A DNA stretch of 64,000 bases from Carettochelys insculpta (GCF_033958435.1 NC_134167.1:3244001-3308000), one strand, 5' to 3'. Counted from the stretch's first letter, positions 47,258 through 59,896 are shown. Made by a program: numbers and translations. Notes: a model not told the origin generated them from the sequence alone.

Positions 47258-48480
47258 GCAGTTGTCTCAATTTCACTGAAGGGGGATCTTTCAACATTTT
47301 CAGAAAGCAGTGTCATTTTGAAAGAAATTTTTTTTTTCTCTAAACATGGTTAATTTCTATGTAGACTTACTCTAGATTCAGACTTTCAATCTGCAAAATT
47401 TTGGTGTTTCTGCTTCTAAATCATAATGAAATCAGAGTTCACAAAATCAGAATCATCCAGAAATTAGAATGTATTCTCAGTAAAGCTCTCTCTCCCTCTC
47501 TCTCAGCGACTTCTTTTTAGGCAGGAAGAAATTTTAAATTCAGCTTTAGGCAGAAGGGGAAAAAATGCACATGCATTTTACTACAGGAACAAGAGGGAAA
47601 AATTCTGATGCTTTTGGGCTTATGAATTTCCCAAACTAATCCATTCTTAGCAGGAATGCATCTATAAATATCACCTGGACTAGGAAGTGTAGCTCTGAGT
47701 TTGCATGAGAGGCCTACAATTGCTCACGACAACTCTTCGATACTGTGGAAGGAAGTATTTTTACCTTGAAGGCTTAACAGCACAGGGGTAAGAGTCAGGT
47801 GAAGTCTCAACCTTTTCCTCCCACCGAAGCCCTTCCAACCCTCTTCTCTGAGCGTCCCGCCCAGACAAATGGTAGGACCATCCCTCTAAGGATGGAAGAA
47901 CGCTCTTGCTCCCTTGCTTCTTGCAGCATTCTGCCCCACTGACATGCCAGGAAGAAGTTCCTTCATTTCACTATTACCCAGGCTGTTGCTGCCTTGATCT
48001 GCTGGTTTGGGAGCAGAACAAGCAATGGAGCCTGCATAAAGGGACTGGCTCAAGCAGCCAGTGCTATCTTTACTTTCCCATAGCAACGCCCCATCCCTCT
48101 TCCCAAAGAGCCCCTGGGGCCCAGCTGGTCCTTAACACATTGGTTACCAAAGGGGTTACTATATAGACACACTACTCATGTATTTTCTACAATAACAGAA
48201 AGGTTGATCATCACAGAGAATTTAACAGATTAGAGCAGGACTTCTGACTTAGCGTACACTTTCAAATTTTGACACACTAACACATGGTATAAACAGACAT
48301 CAACTACCTCACGCATTACAAAGACTGCTTCCCTTTCTTTGATGCTCATAATTATCTCAGACAGGACAACTAACATCCCCCCACCTCTCATTCCCTTCCT
48401 TCTATGCTATTTGATCTGACAGCTTTTATTGCAATTTTTTTTTTGTTGGTCCTCTGTACTTATATAAGTCAGTCTGTATT
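47258..48480. other. Intergenic DNA, no gene seen
   Basis: Contains a ctctctctccctctctctc tract near 47488. No exon recognised. Confidence 0.4.
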
Positions 48481-48484
48481 GGAA

Positions 48485-48590
48485 AAGAAATTGATCTGAA
48501 GAAGTGGATCTGGCCCAACAAAGCTCATCACCAAATAAATCATTTTGTTAGTCTTTAAAGTGCTACATTTCTGCTGGTTTGTTCTGTAAA
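48485..48590 (+). mobile_element. Penelope-like fragment
   Basis: Sense arm: atctgaagaagtggatctgg, cccaacaaagctcatcacca, aataaatcattttgttagtc, tttaaagtgctacatttctg. The hammerhead-like core is damaged (caaag for gaaag). Confidence 0.75.
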
Positions 48591-48824
48591 ACTGTTATTG
48601 ATAGTGACAGGGACCAGTTTTACCCACCCACTGATCTGTGACAAGCCATTTTATTTCAGTGATTTCGCTGCTCTTGCTTATGTGGGGTGTGACCTGCTAT
48701 GGACTGCAAGTCCTCTGGTATTTTATTTCCTAACTTCCATTATCCTAATATCTGACTCCCTTTCAATCTTTGATGTATTTATCCTCAATTCTATGGTAAG
48801 GTAGGGAAGGCCCATAATAGACAG

Positions 48825-48965
48825 TTTACACATATGGAATAAAGAGGCACAGAGAATCTAAATGACTTGCCCAAGGATCACAAAGGAAGGTTTGGCAGAG
48901 AAGGGAACTTAATCTGTTCTCCCACCTGACAGGCCAGCATCTCTGGTCACTAGGACATCTTTCTA
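48825..48965 (-). repeat. MIR/CORE-SINE relic
   Basis: Antisense motif: ggaataaagaggcacagaga, aatgacttgcccaaggatca, ggtttggcagagaagggaac, gtcactaggacatc. Confidence 0.7.
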
Positions 48966-49100
48966 CGCTCAGGGTGGGAACCATTTACTATGTTTGCTTG
49001 TGCCTACCACAACAGGATATCAAGTCTTCCCAGTGCCACCACCATGTAAAACATTAAACAAACAAATCAAGCACAAGTGACAAGGACAAAGATCAAAGAC

Positions 49101-49106
49101 TTTATT
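49101..49106 (-). promoter_or_regulatory. SLC25A37: Candidate distal poly(A) signal of SLC25A37
   Basis: The minus strand reads ccaggAAATAAAgtctttg. Within 60 bases downstream follow ctttgtccttgtcacttgtg and a gatttgtttgtttaatg stretch, a GT/T-rich downstream element. Confidence 0.5.
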
Positions 49107-49436
49107 TCCTGGAGCTCCAGTGTTATAACTGCAGCAGCATTTCAGAAGCCAAACTTTCTGCGTTATTAAATACATGTTGTCAAAAAAGAAAACACAAAAC
49201 AAAAACAAAAAAAAACTTTACAATCTTGAATTAAAAAAAAAAGAACTGGAATTTTAAAACATCAACTTAAAAAAAAAAACCCCTTAACACATTCTCTCCC
49301 TTAAAAAAATATGTGCGTTTGTTGCAGTCACAAAGCAGCAATACAGCTATTTCACATACAAAATTTGTTTTAAAAATGTCAAACAGAATGTTAGTGGTGG
49401 AATAGGAAATACTATTTTTAAAAGTTGCAACTCAAC

Positions 49437-49819
49437 GGCCGTGTCTACACTAGCCAAAAACTTCGAAATGGCCATTTCGAAGTTTACTGATGAAGCACTG
49501 AAATACATATTCAGTGCCTCATTAGCATGCAGGCGGCCGCGGCACTTCGAAATTGATGCGGCTCACTGCTGCGTGGCTCGTCTAGACAGGGCTCGTTTTC
49601 GAAAGGACCCTGCCTACTTCGAAGTCCCCTGATTCCCATCTGCTCATAGGAATAAAGGGACTTTGAAGTAGGCGGGGTCATTTCAAAAAGGAGTCTGGAC
49701 GAGCTGCGTCAATTTCGAAGTGCCACAGCCGCCCACATGCTAATGAGGCGCTGAATATGTATTTCAGTGCTTCATTATAAACTTCGAATTCGAAGTCTGG
49801 GGCTAGTGTAGACACGGCC
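49437..49819. mobile_element. TTCGAA-type inverted-repeat element in the SLC25A37 3' UTR
   Basis: This 383-bp element begins GGCCGTGTCTACACTAGCC and ends GGCTAGTGTAGACACGGCC, a perfect 19-bp inverted terminal repeat, and longer imperfect pairing continues inward (acttcgaaatggcc, cattagcatg...gcatgctaatga-type blocks). The 3-bp duplication aac flanks it (49434-49436 and 49820-49822). Related to 56679-57114. Confidence 0.88.
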
Positions 49820-52800
49820 AACATGGCTTTGGTGGAAATCCTTTAAACTGGGAAATCCAACAGGCAAATATTGGAGTTGATAAAGAAAAGAGTTACAGTT
49901 GAATGAAGTCCTGCAAGAAGAGAAAATGCACAAGATTCCAAAATGTCTCCATTCCACGCTGAAATTATTGGTCCGTGTTCAGTTACACAACCCTGGCAAT
50001 ACTCTGTATTAAGGGGCTAGGTTTTCAAATATTCACCACCCAACATTTTCCAAATAACTTCAGTCCTGTGTAAGTTTCCAAGTAAATGGTCAGATTCAGT
50101 AGAAATCAGCAACTGCACTGGAAACGCTTAAAAAAAAAAATAAATAAAAAAAAACTTGCTGCTTCTATTGGTACCTAAACAACTCTTCTGAAAGTTTGTT
50201 ACCAACTTTAGGCAGCACTGAGCCCTTTGCAAGCCTGGCCTTTTGTTTCTGATCTTGTGCACCCCAGACCCTTCAAGGGTAGTAGAAACTTCGCCATTGG
50301 CCTCCAAGGACATATATTCAGGCTTGGTCTGCAGGTTGGTCAGAGGTCAAGCTGAGATATCAATACAAAGTAAATACTTGCCAGAATTTATGCAGGTTGC
50401 TGTAGAGTTTAGTGTGTAGAAATCAACCTCTTGTTTTATGATGGAAACAAGCTGTTATAGCTGGTCTTATTCTAAGGTGAGAAACTTAATTCACTTAGGA
50501 TCAAACCTGAGTTAACGAATTGTAAAAACAGTCTTATGTGCAAAGAAGGATCTAAACAAGGCACACGGCTCTTCAGTTACTGCTAATGACTGTCCAGAAA
50601 AATTCTGCCGTGCAATATTAGGGGGTTTTCTTTCTTAGGTACCCAGCACTGTGAATGTCAAGTGAGGTTCTGGCTTGTTTTACAATCTTGTGTGCTGATG
50701 AAGCATGAGCCAGGATGGAATCCCAGATCCCTCTTGCATCACCCCAACCCCTCTGCAGTGGTAACACAGTAGTTACTTGGTAAAGATTACGAGTAGCTGC
50801 CAATGCATCCTTAGTCTGTTGAACAAGGTGGTAATACTTGGGACTTTTAAAGAGCCCAAGCAAGTCAAGTATCCATTTCAATCTGGACACTCAAATACCA
50901 TCAACGTTCCAAACACTCCACAGGATTTTTCCCCCCCTTTAGAGGTGGAAGATCTGGAGAGGTCTTCAGACTATGACATTTACTTCTTCTTAAACCATCA
51001 CTGAAATACTGCACTTTAAATGTTTACTACTTTCTAAATACCACACACACTCACATATCACTTTCAAGTGCTAAGAACTGAAGAATACTTCTTGAATGTT
51101 GCTTGCCCATTAACTGGTCACCTCTTAGAATTAATGTAGACACAGTCTTCTCACACCAAGTTTAAAAAGCCTTCACCCCCCTACAACCCCCCCACTAAAA
51201 AACCAACCCTCACAGACTAGGCAAAATTTCGGAAATACAGGCTTGAATTTTGGCTGGTTTGTGCTCAATTCATACCTGAATGGTATTCAGTGTATCTTTG
51301 ACAAGATTCTTCCCATACAGTCCACACACTCTCTCCCAGCTCTGCTCACCTTTAATGAAAAGTTAGGGACAGGATTTTTCCAAGCAGCCTAAACACACTT
51401 CTAAATCCTTTGAAAGCTCCAGGTTAAAAACCTTTCCAAGCTTGCTCACCAAGCTCTTCATACGAAGATCATCATGAATGCTTTCTAGTGTTAATACAAC
51501 AATCATCTCAATTTAAAAGCTCTGTATTTGAATGTAAAATAGCAGCAACAGACCTGAAAAGAATGTTTCATAATTCCTTCTCATCTGTAAGGAAACATTT
51601 ACACAAGCTGCATCTACGTTCTCTAAATTATTCCTTGCAGTGATTTAACTTCCCCAAATAACTACTTGCCAACCAAAGTAGTTGGCCAAAAACTTAGCCT
51701 AATGCATGAGTATGACCACATGACAGTCACCACATGGTAAAGAACCTAATGGCCAGTTTGTCTCATTCAAACCTTTGGGACATTCCAATTTCACGGAGAC
51801 TCTTCATTATTAGATACAAACTAAACTGTACCTTAAATGGAAAAACTCCAAGTAAAATTAAGTGCAAGTATTAGACATGGTAAAGCTTTTCCCCCCTTCC
51901 ATCAGGTGAGCAGAAAAATGACTGATACAAGGTATACGATGAAGACTTAATCTGGTGTTAGAGGAATGTCAACTCCAACTCAAAAAAGCAGCTTCGAGTT
52001 CTCTCTGTGTTGTCCTCAGGCCCTCAGCCAGCCTTCGCTGGTTTCTGAAAATTTTCCTTTAAAAAAAAGATTCTTCCACAGTGCAATTTGAAAAACCCAT
52101 ATGAAATACAAAAGAAACAGAAAAACTGGTTATATACAAAGTGGTCAAACTTAAACAAACAAACAGAAATACTGCCTGCTGCAGTATCAGTTGTAGGAGT
52201 GTTTAAAATGTTTATAGTTTCATTCGTTGGGGTTCAGGTATCATCTACCTTTTCATAGAGAAAACCCTTTGGAGGGAGGTTACTAGTCAGTTAAATTTCC
52301 AGAACAAAAAAAATCCTGCTGGTTTTTCATCAATTGTAACATTCGCTACCGTGTCCTCCTCGGTACATAACTCGCTACTAGTTAATAAATTCAACATCTT
52401 TAGGAATTAGTACAGTTTTGGTTCTTTGGACACTCAAAACCTTTCCATCTTCTGCATTGTTGCTGCACTGACTTTAGAGAACTTGGACCAATGAACAGAC
52501 ATTTAAAATTCAGCCCCTGTATTTGCAAAATTGGCTGGTTTAATTTGGGGAGAGTGGCCAGTGTTTTTCTAGCCTCAAGTGAAGGAGCTATGCCTGGTAA
52601 ATGATGGATTCTGAATTACAAATGTAAGACCATGAAGTACAGAGGCAAAGCGGAATGGTCCACAAGCCCAGCTTGCAAAAAAAGCCTGCACAAGATAGAG
52701 AATTGAGGGTCCAATGCACATTTTTTGAATGCACCAAGTTCTTTTCTACAGAAGCACAAAATAGAGCACAGGATTTCATAGCAGCAAACTGTCCCAAAAG

Positions 52801-54034
52801 CACTAAAATCCACTGACTTTAGGTTTTAGGACACTTCATTTATACACACACTAGTTGGACAGCCAGCTGCTATTTGCTGGCTTTGCTTCACAAAAGGGTT
52901 TTGATTCTGCTGGTCTCTTGTTTAAGGTTTCACTTTCCAAGGGCTTCTTTTTGCACTATTGCTGACCACATCCTTAAGGTCAGTATGCAACTCGTACAAT
53001 TAAGGACATCTTACAGAACTGTAAACTGATACTCTGCTCCTGCACACTTATGCGCAAGAGTAACACACTGCACGTAAGCAAGCACAAGTCCTGCACTGGG
53101 CTACTGCTGTGGAAGCAGGATCGAGGCATAAGTGGAAAATAGATTACGAATAAATAAGAGGAATGAAACCTATTAACTATTACAACACCAAAAAATGTAC
53201 CTTTAAAATAAATTTGCCCAAAATATTTGTCTTTAAAAGTAAGATTAAGTCAGCTACTGGTGTAAAAAGTAAACTAAGGTTTTCCAAGAGCAACCAGTGA
53301 TTTTGGCTGTCCCACTTGAGATCCTTTAAAAGGAGACAATTTTCACAAACCAAGTGCTCAGCACTTTCCTAAAGTCAGGCCCCTTTAAGGTTTCAGGTGG
53401 ACATCAAAACTGGAGACAGCCTACACACCTACAGATAAAAATCCTGGCCAGTGTTTTTGGGTTAAATGCTATGATTAAAGCCATTCTGGCTCTAAATATA
53501 AAATAAATTCTTTGATTCTCTTACATGTCACAATGGAAGAACTCAGCTTTTTTTGTCTGTTTGTTTTGTTTAAATAGCTCAACTTCCAGCTGTAATAGTT
53601 TTAAAAATTTTACATAGAAAAATAAAGGATAAACATTATCCATCTATTGTATGTCATATATAAAAATTTGTTCAGTAACACGATATTTCTTTCCTGTCAA
53701 ATATCCCACAATTCTATATTTCCTCCCTGTGCAGCGTAAATTTTCTGGTGAAGTGGCAACACTCAACCAGAGCTTACATATGGGGGGGAGGGGAATCAGT
53801 AATTTCACTTCTCCAAAGCTATAAATATATTATAAAAAGTCACTAGACAATTGGATTCTAGCAAAGAGGTGCCAAATTTCTTCAATGACCACTTAATTCC
53901 CTTCCTGCCTGAGACAGAAAAGTGAAATTCAGTTGTGAATCCACAAGAAGTCTTGCATGTTTCACAACACTAGAGAACCCCACAGAGTTTGCACAAACAT
54001 CCCCTGGACCTCAGGCTCACTCTACCCAAGTCTT

Positions 54035-54555
54035 TCAATAAGGAGATCTTTTTTCCAGCTTGTGCTTGGTGAGGAAGTACTTAAAGAATTCATACACTGA
54101 CCACGCGATGGCAGTTGAAGGCATCTGGTAAATGACACGAGCCTGCACCCCTCGGAAATACCCGGGGATACCACCCACCTGATAAACTGTCCTGAAAGCA
54201 TTGGCCATTCCTGAGAGGTGCCCACTGATGTTCACTGAACTCAAGGCCATGTTTTCCTGAGTGTTAAGTAATGTCTTGCAGACATCCAGGGGCGTGGTGG
54301 CTGCAGCTGCCGTGGCCCCTGCAATGGCACCAGAGACGATGTGGGAGCTGGGGTTGTATTCCCGGCGCGGGTTGATTTGCTCCTGCACGAACTCGTACGT
54401 GATGAAGTGAATGGCTTGGAAGGGGATGTTCATGGTGAGCTGCGTGGTGTAACTTCGGTAGAAAGCACCCAGCCCTTCAGTCCTGTGCACTGTTCTGACG
54501 CACTCCCAAACATTTTTGTAGGGGGAGTTGTACATCTGCAGCCGTTGCTTCACCA
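54035..54555 (-). CDS. SLC25A37: SLC25A37 coding exon 4 (last)
   Basis: This exon encodes the C-terminal half of mitoferrin-1, the inner mitochondrial membrane carrier that imports iron for haem and Fe-S cluster synthesis in erythroid cells. It completes the codon GTG begun in exon 3 (phase 1) and continues [17 protein letters not shown]. Visible features are the end of the second carrier repeat (PAE-VVKQRLQ signature across the exon 3/4 join), [20 protein letters not shown], and the third repeat signature [16 protein letters not shown]. The C-terminus is [19 protein letters not shown] then TGA. 172 codons. The acceptor (gcgagtgcag) has a purine-interrupted pyrimidine tract. SLC25A28 (mitoferrin-2) is the close paralogue; the NKX3-1 neighbour and the C-terminal tail support SLC25A37. 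Confidence 0.95.
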
Positions 54556-55462
54556 CTGCACTCGCAGGAGGTCAAGTGGCACCAGAGAGAATGGACAGGC
54601 AGCCAATGAGATAGAAGAGACACAATTTAAACCCAAATTCTTTTGTCAATACCAACATCCCAACCTTTAGCTGTGTTCCTAATTCACATGCATTACAAGT
54701 CTTTCCTTCACCTCAGGGAGCAACTTACTTGACTAATGCGGACCATAGCAGCATCTGTTGTATCTCTCTAAGTGATAATCATCCTATCCAAGTCTTCAAA
54801 CAAGAACATTAAGGCTACACAATTTACTCCCAACTTCCCTTACTCCTAACCAGGGGCAGGAGTACCAGCCCGAGGGCAGGCACCCTGTAAGTTTGATTTA
54901 GCACATCCCTACCACGCAAGCTAAATCAAACTCCGGAAGATTGACCACAGCAGCGTCAATCTCCCCAGAAGTGCAAATGTAGCCTCCATGGTAACACTTG
55001 CCACAGCAATACGCCATTAAGGCAATGGAAGTGCAACTGCACGTTAAGTGACTTGCTTCAAGGCTGTACAGAATCAGTGGCAAAGCTAGGAGTACAATTC
55101 ACAAGTCCTTGGCTTGTGGTCCCCTGCTCCAATTAGCCACAAGGATGTTGCCTCTTCACAAGAATGTGTTTAACCAACTACAAAGCAGATCAAAATTTCT
55201 ATTTTGGGAAACAAATGTGAGTTTTCACAACAAGTCACCAGACAGTTCCAATAAATGCAGTGAAATCTAATAAGTATAGTGTTTCCCTCAAAGATAGTTT
55301 TTCCTGAAAGTGTACATTTAGAGTCCTCCCCGCATTTTCCACAAAGCACTTCAAAACATAACAGATGAAGGCAACAGCATATCAAGAACATTCACAACTA
55401 CGTGTTTATCCTTCTATATTAAGCCACATGGAGCAAGATAAGGAGTGCTGGATATTTTAGGT

Positions 55463-56135
55463 CAGGGGTTGGCAACCAAAATATGAAGAGCATTTTTTTT
55501 TTAATTCAGTAAAAAAATCTCAATAATTCAAGAGCCATAATACACGTGAATGAGAGATGGTTCTTAATGTCAAACCATACAGTTTGTAATCTCTATTTTA
55601 AGAGCAGTATACACACAATGATTTGTAATGTGATACATGTTTACAGCAGGATGTTCACAAACTTTTTACCTATTCTACTTCCTCACACTTTACACATGTG
55701 TTTGTATCACAATCTTGCTAACCCTCACTCCTACCCACTTTAATGATGCCAGTTTTACTTTACATTTAATTTCAGTTTTCTTTCTTAATGTGTTTTGCCC
55801 TTCACAGGAGCAATGTTGCACATTTCCTGTTCCTTGTCCAAAAAAAAAAAAAAAAAAAAAAAATCAAGACTTTATAGCAACATGACCAAAACACACACAT
55901 GGTATCATATCCCACAGTGCACTGCATATATTGAAGGGACAGTTATCCAATGTTTCAAGATCACATATTGTTTGCTATTGGATAGGAGTTGTTCATCGTT
56001 GGGCTTTTAGACATTTAACATTTCTCAAAAATAATCAGAAGGGATTTTTTTTTTTTAAATTGGCAATTACAGCATTGGAAGCCACAAAAGAAGTCAAAGA
56101 GCCGCATGTAGTGCCAGATGTTGGTTTGCTTGAAA
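55463..56135. mobile_element. Possible hAT-type element relic
   Basis: The left end CAGGGGTTGGCAACC is a common hAT terminal motif. agagcc motifs occur near both ends (55530 and 56098), and the right part reads agagccgcatgtagtgccag. The right terminus has decayed, so the limit is approximate. Confidence 0.35.
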
Positions 56136-56678
56136 ATCCAGATGGCATTTTGTGTTCAACATTGAAAGTTATGGGCTCTGACCACCAGTTATTCTGCACG
56201 CCATCCAGTGTGTTTACAAGACAGTAGACGTCTCTGTCTGGAACAATATGGCCCCAATGACTACAATCGTGCAAAAAAATTTCACCCCAGAAGTCTCCCC
56301 ATAAGTTTAAAAAGGATGCACATTGAGGATGCCATGCAGAAACGCAGAGGAGTTCTACCCAACTATATTACCTACTGGGCTCTGCTACCAAGAATTTTCT
56401 TAGAATTTCCCCAAGATGATGCTCTGCCCTCAGAATGGTACTGACAGAGCTAACCCAACAAATGCAGAATTTCTACCTATGCCTGCATGACACCTTTGCA
56501 GCACACGCTGGTTTTTGTTTTACCCAGTATCTGGCTACACAGATGGTTTTTCAATTAAATAACAAGCTACAGAGTTTGGGGGTGAGGAGGCGGCTTTTTT
56601 TAAGCCAATCAAAAACAAGAGAGCATTCAGACAGTCTTGCTCTTCAATAGCTAGCTTAGAAAAGAGCATAAAGCTATT

Positions 56679-57114
56679 GGCTACGTCCACACTAGCCCCA
56701 AACTTCGAAATGGCCACGCAAATGGCCATTTCGAAGTTTACTAATGAAGCGCTGAAATGAATATTCAGCGCTTCATTAGCACGCGGGCAGCCGCAGCACT
56801 TCGAAATTGACGCGCCTCGCCGCGGCGCGGCTCATCACGACGGGGCTCCTTTTCGAAAGGACCCCGCCTACTTCGAAGTCCCCTTATTCCCATCAATTCA
56901 TGGGAATAAGGGGACTTCGAAGTAGGCAGGGTCCTTTCAAAAAGAAGCCCCGTCGGGACGAGCCATGCAGCGGCGAGGCGCGTCCATTTCGAAGTGCCGC
57001 GGCCGCCCACGTGCTAATGAAGTGCTGAATATGCATTTCAGCGCTTCATTAGTAAACTTCGAAATGGCCATTTGCGTGGCCATTTCGAAGTTTGGAGCTC
57101 GTGTGGACACGGCC
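56679..57114. mobile_element. TTCGAA-type inverted-repeat element in SLC25A37 intron 3
   Basis: The 436-bp element begins GGCTACGTCCACACTAGCCC and ends GAGCTCGTGTGGACACGGCC. Inner inverted pairs include aacttcgaaatggcca, cattagcacg and ggaccccgcctacttcgaag with its inverted partner; the centre is cccatcaattcatggg. Almost the whole element can fold on itself. No 3-bp duplication is preserved. It lies about 250 bp from exon 3. Confidence 0.85.
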
Positions 57115-57361
57115 AAAATCAGTCAAATGGAGGACCTATTTTTTCAGTGTGTATTATGACAAAGTGCTCAGAATCCACCCAAGGGAGAAGTTGAATCAGT
57201 TCCAGCTGAAGCAACCAAACCTTCTTAGCTCAAGATTACTATGGCCTTTAGCCCACAGCCAGTGAAGAGAGTTGCTGTTGCATACTACTCGGCTGGGGAG
57301 CTTCCAAGCAACTTACTTTCCCCAACTCAACTCCACTTGCACATACAGTAAAGGACATTAC

Positions 57362-57418
57362 CTTCAGCTGGATTCATTACTGCATCATGGAGTAATGTGG
57401 CCATGCTTCCCGCTATCC
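57362..57418 (-). CDS. SLC25A37: SLC25A37 coding exon 3 (57 bp)
   Basis: This very short exon is bounded by TTCTGTTTTGCAG and GAAG|GTAATG. It completes a Gly codon from exon 2 (G|GG), then encodes IAGSMATLLHDAVMNPAE and gives the first base of the next Val codon. The segment lies in the second mitochondrial-carrier repeat; NPAEVVKQ across the join is the P-x-[DE]-x-x-[KR] signature. The 57-bp length and phase 1 on both sides allow skipping without a frameshift, but this would remove the helix segment before the signature. Confidence 0.95.
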
Positions 57419-59667
57419 CTGCAAAACAGAAGAGTTCCTGTCATGTTAGAGTTCTTGACAGAGTCCGTAGGTTAGTACAGACTGCTCCTAAGCTACAGTT
57501 TCAGGCAGGAAGTACATCAAAGTTATGCAACAGCCTCAGCTCCCACAATATATTCTCAAAGTTCAGAGTCCTCAGCTCTTAGCTGAAGTACAATAAAAGC
57601 CATCTGTGGAATGGGCTGGAAGGGACATCTGCTATGACTTAATGTGCTGGCCAATGGAGATGGGTCAATAGGAAAAGCCATGATGTCTATCCTGTTTCCT
57701 TAGTACACGATGGACGTAGGCTTCATCTATGCTACAAAATTGCACCCATTTAACTAGATCAGTGTAAATATATGCAAGCTACTCTCTGATATAAACAAGG
57801 TTAACACCGGTTTAAAAGCATTTTTAAATGGGAGTTTGCATCAACTTATCTAAAGTGATTTTTAATGTTTAGTTTAATGTAATTTCTAATGTATTTGAGG
57901 CCTTACTTATTCTTTAATTAACCACTGTTCGAAGAGCTCCACTTCAAGCATAGCTAGATTTCCCTTGAGCCTCCGTTGGCGGATTTTTCTATTGCTTGTC
58001 TGGATCTTCCAAGCAGTTCTCCTTGTCCTCAACATTTCCACTCCTGCTGCTGAAAGCTTGTACCCTTTTGGCAAAGAGCTATGGGAAATAACTACTCCTA
58101 TACAATCATGTGCTTATGAAAAAATGAAGTGCTGACCTACACAAGTATTACTGGCTTAGCTGTCTGTTTGGGTATGCGGGGCGGGGGGGAGAGGGAAAGC
58201 CAAAACACCCCTCATCAATATATTTAAGCCAATAAAATCCTCTAGTGTGAGCACAGCTACAATTTAGGATGGCCAAGGGAATGTGCACAAGGTGTGCCAG
58301 TATAAAGTGCTAATACACTAACAAGTGTCCAACTAGATGGTTTTGATAATATAGCTACAATGGCAAAACCCTCTGTAGAGAAGGGCATTATAGCAAGTCG
58401 CTTAATGAAAACAAAACCTAGTGCACATCGGCTCTGCTATAGGACATTTAAGAGCAGAGGGCAGGCAGATGCCACTGGCCATCAGTTACAGTCAAAGCTT
58501 TGAGTACTGCACCAAAACCCAAGTAAACCTATGTCAGCACAGTAAGAACAAATCCCTGTTTTTTTTAAAACTACAAGCGCATCCACCAGGCTACTACTGC
58601 ATTGTATTTTTAAATGTTCAAAGGGCTTGATATCACTACCGTTGATCCACCAGAAAAAGGATGTCCACTATTGCATTTAGTTTCAAGACCATCTCAAAAT
58701 TAATTATATGCTATGACAGTAGTTTGGGATTAACACACCCAGACAAGAGAGTTATTGTGGGACTAAGACTAACAACCTGAAAGAGCTTCAGGGGGATTGT
58801 TTAAGGCCAGCAGGGACTATCGTGATCTTCTAGTTCATCCTGCATGACACAGACCTAAAGGTTTCACCAAGTGACTCCTGCATCCAGTCTGTAACTTGGA
58901 TTGAGCCAGAGCATTTTTCCTATGGTTTGCTGTGTGGCAAAGATCAATTTTGGTGGAAGGAAGAAGAAAGTCTGGTGGCTGGCAGACCTCTTCCAGAGAC
59001 AGTATCTTACCACATACAGTGTTGTGCATTGAAGAGGGACACATGTTGTGAGCACTGTGTCTGGACTCTGTGTACGTATATATGCAGCACCCCCTTTTAA
59101 GAAGCCTCTCTCCATAGAGGTTCCAATAAGTCTTTTTGGCTCCCTTACCTAGTAGGAGAAAGAAGAAACCCACTCAAGGGAGAAGGCTACAATGTGAAAG
59201 CTTCTTTCAAAGCGAATCTGTTCTCCACAGGGACATGTAAACAGCTGGGATATGCAATTCCCAGCTCAGATACACATGGGACATGCCAGCACTGATTTGG
59301 CTTGCACAATGAAGACTGTGTATGGCGATGATGGCACAAGTGGCCACTTGGGCAAGACAAGCAAATAGGGCCTGGGATGGGGTTGTACTCAGGGGCCTAC
59401 TCTGAGCTGCCAGCCATGCCACTGCTACGGTGCTGCTATTTTTTGGTATACTAGCTCCATCACAGCTAGCATGTGTCACACCTGCCTGCCAACCACTTGC
59501 AACCCACCCCCTACCATGAGCAGTTACACTTCACGAGTCAGTGCAAGACCAGGGTGAATGCAACAAAAGGAAGCAGGGCCCAGTTTCACCTGAAGGACAC
59601 ATTCAAGGAAGCCAGACCAGAGCAGATGCATGGAGCAAGCAATTAATTGCCAAGAGCTGCACAATAC
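57419..59667 (-). other. SLC25A37: SLC25A37 intron 2
   Basis: A 2,249-bp phase-1 intron, donor AATG|GTATTG. About 58760-58860 resembles a CR1-type tail (aaggccagcagggactatcg, tgatcttctagttcatcctg). No other element was recognised. Confidence 0.85.
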
Positions 59668-59896
59668 CATTGGCCAGGTGGCTATTTCCTCCATGGTGAA
59701 TAATGTCACTTAAAGTCCTTTTCATTTTTTCATAGCAGGCAAAATACATTGCATGGGCAGGGCCAGCCCCCAGCATGGTGACGTTGATGCCTCGTAACGG
59801 TCTCCAGAAGCCTTCTGTGCGGATAATCTTTTTCAGGGCCTCAAACACGCTCTTGTACTGGGCTTTGGGGTCTGGCTGCAAACTCTGCATTCGGGT
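59668..59896 (-). CDS. SLC25A37: SLC25A37 coding exon 2
   Basis: The exon starts in phase 0 after TTCTCCTTACAG with [19 protein letters not shown]. In the family the preceding residues PVDSVK (first carrier signature) belong to exon 1, which is not in the window. It continues with [20 protein letters not shown], then [20 protein letters not shown], the second transmembrane region; the His in GPAHA is conserved in mitoferrins and yeast Mrs3/4, where it has been linked to iron transport. It ends GNSHLAN plus the first base of a Gly codon. 76 codons. Exons 2-4 sum to 268 residues; with an exon 1 of about 70 residues the protein would match the human length of 338. Confidence 0.95.

Larger units (their letters stand above)
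49081..54034 (-). other. SLC25A37: Probable 3' UTR of SLC25A37
   Basis: From the stop codon at 54035 down to the poly(A) signal at 49101-49106 the DNA is A+T rich and, apart from one inverted-repeat element (49437-49819), free of recognisable repeats. The intergenic DNA beyond it is crowded with them. That suggests a long transcribed UTR, about 5 kb. No other strong AATAAA on the minus strand was noticed between, but ATTAAA-type signals (for example plus-strand tttaat near 51351) could give shorter forms. No coding frame is recognisable. Confidence 0.55.
54556..57361 (-). other. SLC25A37: SLC25A37 intron 3
   Basis: A 2,806-bp phase-1 intron (donor GAAG|GTAATG at 57361, acceptor at 54556-54557). 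It holds a MIR relic (about 55035-55135), a poly(A) tract on the plus strand at about 55841-55863, a probable hAT-type relic starting caggggttggcaacc at 55463, and an inverted-repeat transposon at 56679-57114. Confidence 0.88.

Noticed and set aside
55841..55863. Poly(A) tract as the tail of a processed retrogene
   Set aside because: The preceding sequence shows no recognisable coding similarity or flanking duplication. It may be part of a decayed hAT-type element or a simple repeat.
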